Notes under the pieces: generated by a model
What the model was told of the DNA's origin: nothing
The model's input: only the letters and a program-made list of their open reading frames with translations
The model's database searches: none
Source: Streptomyces sp. CB02959
GTDB lineage: Bacteria; Actinomycetota; Actinomycetes; Streptomycetales; Streptomycetaceae
Reading direction: 5' to 3'
Length of the DNA stretch: 64,000 bases
Assembly (NCBI RefSeq): GCF_002803155.1
Contig: NZ_NNBP01000009.1
Coordinates: 124,001-188,000, forward strand
Program-made: the position numbers and the translations under genes
Part shown: positions 52,001-59,379 of the stretch, piece after piece
Numbering within the stretch: position 1 is the stretch's first letter
Layout: each line of letters begins with the position of its first letter

Positions 52001-52337
52001 GTCCCTGGCAGACGCCTACCTGCCCTCGCTCGCCTGGACGCTGGACGCGCTCACCGCCCGGCCGCCGGACCCCGGAAGCCAGGCGGAGCTGCTGCCGGCC
52101 GTGGCCGAAGCCGTCGAGGCCACCGCCTCGCTGGACTCGATCCCCTCCGACGCGCACCTCTGCGACCTGGCGCTGAACCTCACCAGCCTCGCCCTCTGGC
52201 TGCACCTCCTCGACCGCACCGGCCAGGCCCGGTCCGCCGCCGAGGACGCCCACGACGCCGCCGACGCGCTGCCCGGGATCCCCGGACTCCGTGACCACAC
52301 GTCTGCCGTCCTGAGCTGGATCCGCGCCGCCAACTAG
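49062..52337 (+). CDS. STAND NTPase with tetratricopeptide repeats (AfsR/NLR-like)
   Basis: A 1091-residue protein. The short N-terminal SIRDSTIHGPVIMAGSIGDL is a motif seen before NB-ARC domains in actinomycete STAND proteins. The P-loop is LLSGAGGVGKSQLAAYYA, Walker B is SWLVVLDNVTDF, and GRLPLALGHAAAHM is the GLPL-type motif. The C-terminal half carries at least five 42-residue kinesin-light-chain-type TPRs (units ending GRTEEAVRW, GRTGEAIAM, GRRDEAIRL, GRTEDAIDE, GRTGAAVTL). These proteins act as signal-driven oligomers in regulation or defence. The start at 49062 is a guess; 48990 is possible. Adjacent to a SARP, it looks like the other half of a split AfsR. Confidence 0.8.
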   Translation: MAVTGGSDDHDGTELPHGGPAPLPSPAPTPAPVSNSIRDSTIHGPVIMAGSIGDLRVTVQQVTPVAPSQQVVGRIPLLASAFQSRTATREAIERARRGSETVVLTQLLSGAGGVGKSQLAAYYAGQAVAEGIDVVVWADAGDASAVTGVYARAAVAVRAPGVVGDVASTEQDAECFLNWLAGTERSWLVVLDNVTDFGAGGLWPSGSRNGNGRVLATTRRRDAAASAAGRTLVDVDRYSGEEAAAYLRERLTQAGRAQLLDDRADELAEALGRLPLALGHAAAHMINTGCTTGAYLTLLTRRSHSLDTVLPASADAENYGRPVTAALLLALDAAQRQEPRGLAVPAMRLAAVFDPSGHPRELWTTEAVTRYLTRHRTIPPEAAEPGRRRARRRGKAAGAPVSADEALRAVAVLHNYNLLSDQGPAAGSRAVGLHALTARAALDTTPDHGVLYRVAAAGLVELWPGEDHTDRELAAALRSSTDTLAELAGDGLWRPDSLPVLYRAAESLFDAGLFGAAVAQWERIAAKARDTRGHRRLETRIAQGQLAVSCLAAGRAEDAIGILETLLGNHRRSAWRRHPDLIAARANLVDAYRSVGRTEEAVRWGEQVVAASERLRRPRDPELLSRRSSLAGAYFESGRTGEAIAMLEQILVETERLLGPDHPDTLTARHNLASCYGRTGRRDEAIRLEEQVVAAAPSRFGAEHPHHLSARSSLGASYTKAGRTEDAIDELERVVADSERVLGAEDQQTLTARAHLAEAYARAGRTGAAVTLLEQVLAVEERLLGPDHRTTHTTRSNLAVHYAKADRVGDAVTLQQRVLADGERLLAPDDPNTGVARGNLVYLLLRRGRERLPDDPQAALWDTVAALDAAGPLLAADPGGTGWVPESAYRLAADAFNHRRQPALATEFRQWAWRRHDRSRHPAAAASDAAVRIRRALAPTHPAAQLSELRGSHHQAMRAADQGSRATALACVVAAVRDRPSLADAYLPSLAWTLDALTARPPDPGSQAELLPAVAEAVEATASLDSIPSDAHLCDLALNLTSLALWLHLLDRTGQARSAAEDAHDAADALPGIPGLRDHTSAVLSWIRAAN

Positions 52338-52456
52338 CCATGTCCTGTACACCTGTTGGGGCCGCCCGGCGCAGAGACGTACGGGCCGTCGCCGTACCGG
52401 GCAGGGGTGTCGCACGGCCGGGTCGAGCACCGCCCGGCGGTCGTGGCCGACGGCTC

Positions 52457-53512
52457 CTAGGACCCTGTCCGCGGCAGCCGCGCGACGTCGGACAGCGGTC
52501 CGAGGTGGCCGAGCTTGTCGGGGTTGGACACGGAGTGGATCGCCCGGACCGCACCGTCGGCGATGTCGAGCTCGATCACGCCGGCCACGCGCCCTTCGGC
52601 GTCGCGCAGCACGGCGCCCGGCCGGCCGTTGACCAGGGCCGGCCGGAGGGAGACGCCGAGCGTCCGGACCCGGCGGAACCCGCCGACGAGCAGTTGGACG
52701 ACGCGCCGCGGCTCGGTCAGCGACTTCCCGATCGCCCGCGCCTTGCCGCCGCCGTCACCGTGGAACACCACGTCGGGCGCGAGCATGCCGAGCAGCGCGT
52801 CCATGTCGCCGCCCGCGGCCGCGGCGAAGAACGTACGGGCCAGCTCCGCGCCCTCCGCCCGCCGTGCCGGGCGCGGCGCACTGTCGACCGCCTGCCCTCC
52901 GGTGCCGATGCGCTTCCTGGCGCGGGCGAAGATCTGCCGGCAGTTCGCCTCCGACTTGCCGGTGATCCGCGCCACGTCCGGGTATCCGTACTCGAAGACC
53001 TCGCGCAGCACGAACACCGCCCGTTCCACCGGGGAGAGGGCCTCCAGCAGTACGAGGAGCGCCATCGACAGCGAGTCGGTCAGCTCGGCGTGCTCGGCCG
53101 GTCCCGGCCTGTCGGCGGACACCACGACGGGCTCGGGCAGCCAGTCGCCCACGTAGGTCTCCCGCCGTACCCGTGCGGAACCCAGGTAGTTGATTCCCAG
53201 TCGCGTCACCGCCGTGGTCAGGTACGCCTTCATGTCGGCGATCGCGGTCCCCGCCTGGCGCGCCCGGGTCAGGCCGAGGAACGCGTCCTGCACGATGTCC
53301 TCGGCGTCGCCCACCGATCCGGTCATCCCGTAGGCGATGGAGAACAGCAGCGACCGGTATCCGGCCGCGCCCGTCCCACCTGCTGCTCCTGGCACGGAAC
53401 CCTCCCACCGGCTCGCGTACGCGGCTTCCGGCCGAGCTCCGGCCCCGCCGGCCCGTTCGAAGATCCGCACGACGTCGAGCAGGGTATCCGAGGCGACCGG
53501 CCCGTGGTCCAT
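52457..53512 (-). CDS. sigJ: ECF sigma factor, ECF41/SigJ type with SnoaL-like C-terminus
   Basis: A 351-residue sigma factor. Region 2 is RSLLFSIAYGMTGSVGDAEDIVQDAFL, and region 4 is LSPVERAVFVLREVFEYGYPDVARITGKSEANCRQIFARARKRI. The C-terminal 110 residues (AELARTFFAAAAGGDMDALLGMLAPDVVFHGDGGG onward, quoted in parts) form the SnoaL-like extension that defines ECF41 and modulates its activity instead of a separate anti-sigma factor. About 60 extra N-terminal residues remain from the 53512 start. Divergent to it is a carboxymuconolactone-decarboxylase-family gene, the classic ECF41 target. Confidence 0.9.
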   Translation of the reverse strand: MDHGPVASDTLLDVVRIFERAGGAGARPEAAYASRWEGSVPGAAGGTGAAGYRSLLFSIAYGMTGSVGDAEDIVQDAFLGLTRARQAGTAIADMKAYLTTAVTRLGINYLGSARVRRETYVGDWLPEPVVVSADRPGPAEHAELTDSLSMALLVLLEALSPVERAVFVLREVFEYGYPDVARITGKSEANCRQIFARARKRIGTGGQAVDSAPRPARRAEGAELARTFFAAAAGGDMDALLGMLAPDVVFHGDGGGKARAIGKSLTEPRRVVQLLVGGFRRVRTLGVSLRPALVNGRPGAVLRDAEGRVAGVIELDIADGAVRAIHSVSNPDKLGHLGPLSDVARLPRTGS

Positions 53513-53647
53513 GCCGGGCACGGCACGATTCCCTCCGCGGTTTCGAGCGGCGCGGGGCCTGGTCCACCTGCTCGATCTCCGCTCCGCCGTCAGCCGGAGG
53601 GACGGCCGGCGGCACCTCGTCCGGGAGACCCACGTCACATGCACTCC

Positions 53648-53674
53648 TGTCACAGCTCGCCCGGGTGCCCTGTC
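53648..53674 (+). promoter_or_regulatory. ECF41-type promoter upstream of the AhpD-like gene
   Basis: TGTCACA (53648-53654), 16 bases, then TGTC (53671-53674). The published ECF41 promoter is TGTCACA about 16-17 bases before CGTC; here the first base of the -10 part is T. Its position 38 bases before the AhpD-like start, divergent from the sigma gene, fits autoregulated target control. Confidence 0.7.
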
Positions 53675-53712
53675 TTAGAGGGGCAACAGCCGACAACGAC
53701 AAGGAGTTCACG

Positions 53713-54186
53713 ATGGAAGCCCGGTTGAACGTCTTCACCAGCCCGGTCGCGGCGAAGTTCGGCAAGCACCTCGTCGCGGCGGACAGGGTCCTCGCGGACT
53801 CGACGCTGCCGGCCGCGACGCAGGAACTGGTGAAGCTCCGCGCCAGTCAGATCAACGGCTGCGGTTTCTGCGTCGACATGCACACCAAGGACGCCGCACA
53901 CGCCGGGGAGACCGCGACGCGCCTCAGCCTGGTCGCCGCCTGGCGGGAGGCCACGGTCTTCACCGATGCCGAGCGCGCCGCCCTGGAGTTGGCGGAGCAG
54001 GGCACCCGTATCGCCGACGCGGCCGGTGGAGTCACGGACGAAGCCTGGGCGAACGCCGCCGAGCACTACGACGAGGAGCAGCTCGCGGCCCTGGTGTGCG
54101 TGATCGCCCTCATCAACGCCTTCAACCGCGGAAACGTCATGGTCCAGCAGCCCGCCGGCGGCTACCGGCCCGGCATGCACGGATAA
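53713..54186 (+). CDS. Carboxymuconolactone decarboxylase/AhpD-like protein
   Basis: A 157-residue alkylhydroperoxidase-D-like protein. The redox motif is RASQINGCGFCVDMHTKDA, giving C-x-x-C with the conserved His. The rest (ETATRLSLVAAWREATVFTDAERAALELAE) follows the family. It is a member of the COE group of genes (carboxymuconolactone decarboxylase, oxidoreductase or epimerase) controlled by ECF41 sigma factors. An AAGGAG site precedes the ATG. It likely handles peroxide or another oxidant; the specific substrate is unknown. Confidence 0.92.
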   Translation: MEARLNVFTSPVAAKFGKHLVAADRVLADSTLPAATQELVKLRASQINGCGFCVDMHTKDAAHAGETATRLSLVAAWREATVFTDAERAALELAEQGTRIADAAGGVTDEAWANAAEHYDEEQLAALVCVIALINAFNRGNVMVQQPAGGYRPGMHG

Positions 54187-54244
54187 CCCGGACCTTCCGC
54201 TCCCTACGGCCATGGCCCCGTACAACCCCGCAAGGAGAAACCTC

Positions 54245-54631
54245 ATGAACCTCGCTCTGTGGATCGTCACCGGACTGCTCGCCGTCGCCTACCTGCTCGG
54301 TGGCGGCGGCAAGGTGATCATGTCGAAGGAGAGGCTGGCCGCCGCCGGGGCCAGTGCGCGCTGGGTCGAGGACTTCAGTGCCGGCGGTGTGAAGGCCATC
54401 GGAGCCCTGGAGGTGCTGGCCGCGGTGGGGCTGGTCCTGCCCGCCGTGCTGCACATCGCGCCGGTGTTGGTGCCGCTGGCTGCCCTCGGCCTGGTGATGA
54501 TCATGATTGGTGCGGCGGTCACCCGGATCCGGCGCCACGAGACCAAGCTCATGATGGTGGATCTGGTCTATGTCGTCCTCGCCGGTTTCGTGGCGTGGGG
54601 CCGCTTCGGACCCGAGCCCTTCCTCAACTGA
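54245..54631 (+). CDS. DoxX-like membrane protein
   Basis: A 128-residue protein with four hydrophobic segments (ALWIVTGLLAVAYLLGGGGK, AIGALEVLAAVGLVLPAVL, LVPLAALGLVMIMIGAAVT and VDLVYVVLAGFVAWGRF). It contains the GGGKV and E-V-L-A-A patterns of DoxX/DoxX_2 proteins. The biochemical role of this family in actinomycetes is unclear; links to oxidative stress and redox partners are described. It lies 58 bases after the AhpD-like gene and is probably in the same sigma-controlled unit. AAGGAG precedes the start. Confidence 0.85.
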   Translation: MNLALWIVTGLLAVAYLLGGGGKVIMSKERLAAAGASARWVEDFSAGGVKAIGALEVLAAVGLVLPAVLHIAPVLVPLAALGLVMIMIGAAVTRIRRHETKLMMVDLVYVVLAGFVAWGRFGPEPFLN

Positions 54632-54740
54632 CCGCGACGGTGCTGCGCATGACGGCTCGTGAGGTGTACAACGGCGTTCAACAGCAGGCCCGCCGAGGGC
54701 GGTTCACCGCTCCCGGTGGGACGGGTGAGGGAGGATTGCG

Positions 54741-55709
54741 GTGACGGGATTGGCAACGGCGTTCACGAAACTGTTCGCCGTGGAGCATCCGATCGCCCTG
54801 GCCCCCATGGGCGGGTCGGCCGGAGGTGCCCTGACGGCGGCGGTCTCGCGCGGCGGCGGCCTCGGACTGCTGGGCAGTGGGAACGGCGACCCGGACTGGC
54901 TGGCCCGCGAACTGTCCGTCCTGGCCGCCGAGGACACCGGGAAACCGTGGGGCATCGGCTTTCAGGCATGGGCGATCGACGCCGGTGCGGTCGCGCGGGC
55001 ACTGGAGCACAACCCGGCGGCGGTGATGTTGTCCTTCGGCGACCCCAGTCCGTTCGTGGAGCGCGTCCGCAGCGCGGGCACGACGCTGATCCTTCAGGTC
55101 ACCGACCTGGAGGAGGCCCGGAGGGCGGTGGATCTGGGTGCCGACGTGATCGTGGCGCAGGGCACCGAAGGGGGCGGCCACGGGGCCCGGCAAGGCCGGT
55201 CCACACTGCCGTTCGTGCCCCTCGTGGTGGACCTGGCAGCGCCCGTTCCGGTGCTGGCGGCCGGCGGGATCGCCGACGGCCGCGGCGTGGCGGCCGCCCT
55301 GGCGCTGGGGGCCGCCGGAGCACTGCTCGGCACCCGCTTCCAAGCGACGACCGAGGCCCTGGTCGACCGGGCGACGGCCGAGGCGATCGTGGCGGGCCGC
55401 GGGGAGGACACCGAACGCAGCCGGGTGCTGGACATCGCCCGCGGCTCGCAGTGGCCGGCGAAGTACACCGCGCGGACCCTCGGCCACCCCTATCTCGATG
55501 CCTGGCGGGGCCGGGAGAACGCACTCGAAGCGGCCCCGCACACCGGGCAGGAGTACCAGGACGCCGTGGCGCGAGGCGAGATCCCCCCACTGCCGCAGTG
55601 GGCCAGCCAGGCCATCGATCTCATCAACGACCTGCCGTCCGCGGCCGATCTGGTCGGCACCCTGGCCGCCCAGGCAGCGGACGCACTGGCCCGCGCCGGC
55701 CGGCGCTGA
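54741..55709 (+). CDS. Nitronate monooxygenase / 2-nitropropane dioxygenase-like flavoprotein
   Basis: A 322-residue TIM-barrel FMN protein. FAVEHPIALAPMGGSAGGALTAAVSRGG is the N-terminal barrel and flavin contact (quoted in parts: APMGGSAGG, AVSRGGGLG). VIVAQGTEGGGHGARQG holds the catalytic His of the GTEAGGH motif. VPVLAAGGIADGRGVAAALALGAAGALLGTRF gives the FMN-phosphate loop (AAGGIADGRG). It oxidises nitronates or related anions with O2. The start is a GTG after a GAGGATT site. It may be the last gene of the sigma-controlled unit. Confidence 0.88.
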   Translation: MTGLATAFTKLFAVEHPIALAPMGGSAGGALTAAVSRGGGLGLLGSGNGDPDWLARELSVLAAEDTGKPWGIGFQAWAIDAGAVARALEHNPAAVMLSFGDPSPFVERVRSAGTTLILQVTDLEEARRAVDLGADVIVAQGTEGGGHGARQGRSTLPFVPLVVDLAAPVPVLAAGGIADGRGVAAALALGAAGALLGTRFQATTEALVDRATAEAIVAGRGEDTERSRVLDIARGSQWPAKYTARTLGHPYLDAWRGRENALEAAPHTGQEYQDAVARGEIPPLPQWASQAIDLINDLPSAADLVGTLAAQAADALARAGRR

Positions 55710-55858
55710 CCGTGCTCACGGGGAGGCGCCGCGCACGGCCGGACCGGACGCTCGGCGCGGGTCGCGGCGCAGGCGTCGACGGCTGACCGCCGCCGTCGGC
55801 CCGCAGCCCGTGCCGGCGCTCCGGCCGGGGCGCCGTCGGGGCATCCGCCGGACGGCGC

Positions 55859-56503
55859 TCAGTCGGCGCGGCCGGCCGCCGCCACCGTCACGCCCAGCCC
55901 GATCATCGCCAGACCACCCGCCCCGCCGACCATGGACAGCCGGCGGTCAGAGCGGGCGAACCAGGAACGGGCCGCCGCGGCACACAGGCCCCACACGGTG
56001 TCCGTGATCAGGCCGATGGCGACCGGGACCAAGCCCAACTCCGTCATCTGGAGGGGGACATGGCCGGCCGAGTGGTCCACGAACTGCGGGAGCACCGCCG
56101 CGAAGAAGACGAAGCCCTTCGGGTTGGTGACGCCCACGAGAACACCGTCCAGGACCGTGCGCAGATCGCTGCGACGCTCGCCCGGCGGTGCCGCCAGGTC
56201 CGCCGCGCGCATGCCCTTGCGGTGCCGGAACGCCTGCACGCCCAGGTGGACGAGATACGCCGCGCCCGCCAGCTTCACCCCCGTGAACACCGCCGCCGAG
56301 CTCTCGACCAGCGCGCCGAGGCCCCATGCCACGGCGAGCACCAGGAGGTAGGAGCCGACCAGGTTGCCGAGGACGGTCGCGAGCGCCGTGCGGCGGCCGT
56401 GCGCGAGGGCTCTGCCGATCACGAACAGCACGCTCGGCCCCGGAATCGCGATCACCAGTAGCGACATCGCCGCGAACGCCAGAATGTTCTCCGTGGACAC
56501 CAT
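55859..56503 (-). CDS. LysE/RhtB family amino-acid exporter
   Basis: A 214-residue membrane protein with six hydrophobic segments. The N-terminal MSLLVIAIPGPSVLFVIGRAL is the P-G-P signature of LysE/RhtB transporters. GRRTALATVLGNLVGSYLL and VLVGVTNPKGFVFFAAVLPQF (N-P-K) are the other hallmarks. It exports amino acids such as homoserine, threonine or lysine, or related metabolites. The start at 56503 has a GGAGGTGAC site. It is convergent with the nitronate-monooxygenase-like gene. Confidence 0.93.
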   Translation of the reverse strand: MVSTENILAFAAMSLLVIAIPGPSVLFVIGRALAHGRRTALATVLGNLVGSYLLVLAVAWGLGALVESSAAVFTGVKLAGAAYLVHLGVQAFRHRKGMRAADLAAPPGERRSDLRTVLDGVLVGVTNPKGFVFFAAVLPQFVDHSAGHVPLQMTELGLVPVAIGLITDTVWGLCAAAARSWFARSDRRLSMVGGAGGLAMIGLGVTVAAAGRAD

Positions 56504-56815
56504 GTGCCCGTCACCTCCTGGATAGCTGTCCAGCGGGCATCCAAGCAGACGGCAGGGCGTCCGCTCCAGGCCCGTCCCGCACCCGATTCCGCCGGACACC
56601 GGCAGGCAGTCGTACCTGGCGGCCGCGGACTCGACGCCCGGCGGATCGTCCCGGCACCGCAACCCGCAACCGACTGGACCGACAGGGTGGTGGACGCGCT
56701 GCCGGAAGCCGTGCGCCCCGGGAACGACTGGGGTGGCTGCTACCTTCGCGAACGGCCCGAAGGGATCCAGGGGACCGCAGTCGAGGCGGGACCTTGGTTG
56801 CGAGCGGAGGCAACG
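56504..56815. promoter_or_regulatory. 312-bp divergent intergenic region
   Basis: It separates the LysE exporter from the ferritin-like gene. The ferritin-like frame stays open through it, but composition and the strong GGAGG site at 56805-56809 place the true start at 56816. No clear promoter boxes were assigned. Confidence 0.4.
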
Positions 56816-57961
56816 GTGACTGACCCGACGGAAGCTCCGGACACACTGGCAGGCACCCGGTTCAAGCGCCGGAGTTTCCTGGCGTCTGCCGCCCTGGCGG
56901 CCGCCGCACCGGCCGCGGTCGCCGGCGCCGCGCAGGCTGTCCAGCCGCCGACGGACGGACCTCCCCCCACCCCCGACCGCGGCTCCGTGAGACGCCTCCT
57001 CGCCGTGCCCGAAGACGGCCGCGGGGTGGACTGGATCCGCTCTGCCCTGCAAGTCGCCGTGCAACTGGAACTCGCCACCATCCCCGCGTACTTGTGCGGC
57101 TGGTGGTCCATCAAGGACCGCGGCAGCGACGCCGCCCGGCTGATCCGCCGCATCGTCGACGACGAGATGTACCACCTGGGCGTGGTCTCCAACCTGCTCG
57201 TCGCGGTGGGCGGGCGTCCGAGGATCAGGGACGCGGCACCCACCTACCCGGGCCCGCTCCCCGGCGGCGTGCGCGCCGGGGTGACCGTGTACCTGTCAGG
57301 GCTCACCAAGTCGGTCGTACACGACGTGATGATGGCGATCGAGGCCCCCGAGGTCCCACTCGCCCAGGGCTCGGACAACTCGCTGAGCATCGGCCACTTC
57401 TACAGCGATCTCCAGGAGGCGTTCCGGACCGCGAAGCCCGAACTGTCGACGCGGGAGCAACTGTCCAGGCACATCGGCACGGACGCACTGCGGCCGGTCG
57501 AGAACCTCGACGACGTCAACGAGGCCCTGGAGATCGTCAAGGAGCAGGGCGAGGGCACCACCAGCTCCCCCTCCGACACCTTCGAGGACGACCATCCGGC
57601 CCACTACTACGCGTTCGGGGAGATCTACCACGGACGACGGCTGCGCACGGAGGGCGGCAAATCGGAGTTCACCGGAGATCCCGTCCCCTTCCCGGACGTC
57701 TACCCCATGGGCCGGGTACCGGCTGGTGGTTGGCCCAACCCCCCGGAGGACGTTCGGCAGCTCCTGGACCGTTTCAACGCCAACTACCACGACGTGCTCA
57801 CCTCCCTCGACCGGGCCTGGGACGGAGGCGGTGACAGCGCTCTGGGCGCGGCGGTCCACTCCATGCGCGGGATGGAGACTCCTGCCGTGGACCTGATGGA
57901 GATCGACAATCCCGCCGTCGGGGGCACCTACGGCCCCGAGTTCCGTCCGTTGCCCACCTGA
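56816..57961 (+). CDS. Tat-exported VioB-like ferritin-fold protein
   Basis: A 381-residue protein starting at a GTG with GGAGG before it. A twin-arginine signal (FKRRSFLASAALAAAAPAA, residues 17-35 approximately) predicts folded export by Tat. The mature part begins with a ferritin-like domain of the VioB/iminophenylpyruvate-dimer-synthase family: VQLELATIPAYLCGWWSI, IVDDEMYHLGVVSNLLVAVG, and later DHPAHYYAFGEIYHGRRL. The Glu and E-x-x-H residues are suited to bind a di-iron or similar centre. In VioB the domain is part of a larger enzyme; here it stands alone and outside the cytoplasmic membrane. Its substrate is unknown. Confidence 0.82.
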   Translation: MTDPTEAPDTLAGTRFKRRSFLASAALAAAAPAAVAGAAQAVQPPTDGPPPTPDRGSVRRLLAVPEDGRGVDWIRSALQVAVQLELATIPAYLCGWWSIKDRGSDAARLIRRIVDDEMYHLGVVSNLLVAVGGRPRIRDAAPTYPGPLPGGVRAGVTVYLSGLTKSVVHDVMMAIEAPEVPLAQGSDNSLSIGHFYSDLQEAFRTAKPELSTREQLSRHIGTDALRPVENLDDVNEALEIVKEQGEGTTSSPSDTFEDDHPAHYYAFGEIYHGRRLRTEGGKSEFTGDPVPFPDVYPMGRVPAGGWPNPPEDVRQLLDRFNANYHDVLTSLDRAWDGGGDSALGAAVHSMRGMETPAVDLMEIDNPAVGGTYGPEFRPLPT

Positions 57962-58530
57962 CGGGCATATCCGACCCGCCGGCCCGGCGCCGCTTCGCAG
58001 ACACCGGCGGGCACCCGCAGGCACCCGCAGGCACCACCTGATGGTGGGACTTTCGCGCTCCCTTTCTGTGGACTTTCGCGCCCTCCTTCCATGGAGGTCT
58101 CGCAGGCGGCACGCGGCGGGTCGGCAGTGGGGCGGCTGTTGGTGACCTGCGGCCACAGTCGGTCGCGGTCGCCGTCGCTGCCGCTGCCGCCGCCACGGTC
58201 GCTGTCGCCGTCGCGGTTCGCCTCCCTCACACGCCGCCCGTCGCGCCGGTGAGCCTGCTCACACCGCACCCGGCGTCTACTACGCACGGCCGTAGACCGC
58301 ATTTGCCGGTCGGCTGCCCGGAAAACGGCGCCGTTGCCGGGGCTCGCTACGGTCGTGGGCCGTACCACGGACCGTTGTGACCGGCTGGCGTACGCGCTAA
58401 CAATGTGCGCTGTCGTGCAGTGCCGCCGGTGCCACACCCGGTGGTGCCCTCTCCGACGTGGGCATTCGGGCCGGATCCCGATCCGGCCCCGCCACGGCCT
58501 CGGCTGCATGACCCGAGCGCAAGGAAGAAG
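57962..58530. other. 569-bp intergenic region with short repeats
   Basis: No convincing gene. It contains a tandem decamer (GCACCCGCAG near 58014-58036), a direct repeat of about 21 bases built on GGACTTTCGCGC (58047 and 58070 onward) and a GTCGC/CGCTGCCG-rich stretch (58160-58218). The direct repeat could be a regulator site for the downstream cytochrome-like operon. CTACGGTCGTGGGC and nearby sequence may include its promoter. Confidence 0.45.
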
Positions 58531-59379
58531 GTGCCCCATGCCAGCGTCGCCCTGCTCGCCCATCCTTCGGTCGGCGCCGCGTCGGCCGGAGCGGTCGGCC
58601 GGATGATGACCTTCCTCGACCACTTCGCCGGCGTCTTCACCCTGCTCTCGCTGACCGCCGTGGTGACGTGCGGGCTCGCCGCCACGGACCGGCTGGTGCT
58701 CACCCCCCGACTGCGGGTGGGCGTGCAGTCGGTGCACCGGGCGAGTGCCGTCGCGGCGCTCGGCTTCCTGGTCACCCACATCGCGGTCAAGGTCGCCGAG
58801 CGGCACGCCGCCCCGCAGACCGCGGTGGCCCCGTTCACCGGCGGCGCCGCCCTCGCGGTGAGCCTGGGCTCCATCGCCGCCGACCTGCTCGTCCTGATCG
58901 CGGCCACCGGTGTGCTCCGCGGTCGGTTCGCCGGCAGCCGGCGCCCCTGGCTGTGGCGGGTGCTGCACTCGACGGCGTACGCCTGCTGGCCGATCGCGCT
59001 GGCGCACGGGCTGGCGGCGGGGCGCACCGCACACCCGTGGGTGTTCTGGGGCTACGGGCTGTGCGCGGCCCTGGTGGCGCTCGCGCTGCTGGTCCGTGCT
59101 CTCTCCTCCGTGGGCCGCCACCGGACCCTGCGCCGGCGGCGGCGCGCCGCCAAGGCGTATCGGCCCGCTCCGGGCCGCCCGGCCGCGCTGGCCGCCCTGT
59201 CCGCGCGGTCCGCCCGGCCCGCCCGGCCCGCCACCCGCGCCCGTCCGACCGCCTGGGCCGCGGCACCGACGGCGGCTCCCCGGCCCGCGCAGAGTCCCGG
59301 CCCGATCAGGCAGCCCAAGCACGCCGCGGGGCCGGGGCCCCAGCCGTTCCGGCTCGCGCGACCGAGGAGCGGCGAGTGA
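58531..59379 (+). CDS. Cytochrome b561/ferric-reductase-like membrane protein
   Basis: A 282-residue protein with about five membrane helices in the first 200 residues: FLDHFAGVFTLLSLTAVVTC, ASAVAALGFLVTHIAVKVAE, LAVSLGSIAADLLVLIAATG, LHSTAYACWPIALAHGLAAG and VFWGYGLCAALVALALLVRA. Histidines in SVHRAS, VTHIAV, VLHSTA and LAHGLA are placed as haem b ligands. The last 80 residues are Arg/Ala/Pro-rich and cytoplasmic. The GTG at 58531 has a near-ideal AAGGAAGAAG site. GTGA links it to the NuoF-like gene, so electrons probably pass between them. Confidence 0.8.
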   Translation: MPHASVALLAHPSVGAASAGAVGRMMTFLDHFAGVFTLLSLTAVVTCGLAATDRLVLTPRLRVGVQSVHRASAVAALGFLVTHIAVKVAERHAAPQTAVAPFTGGAALAVSLGSIAADLLVLIAATGVLRGRFAGSRRPWLWRVLHSTAYACWPIALAHGLAAGRTAHPWVFWGYGLCAALVALALLVRALSSVGRHRTLRRRRRAAKAYRPAPGRPAALAALSARSARPARPATRARPTAWAAAPTAAPRPAQSPGPIRQPKHAAGPGPQPFRLARPRSGE

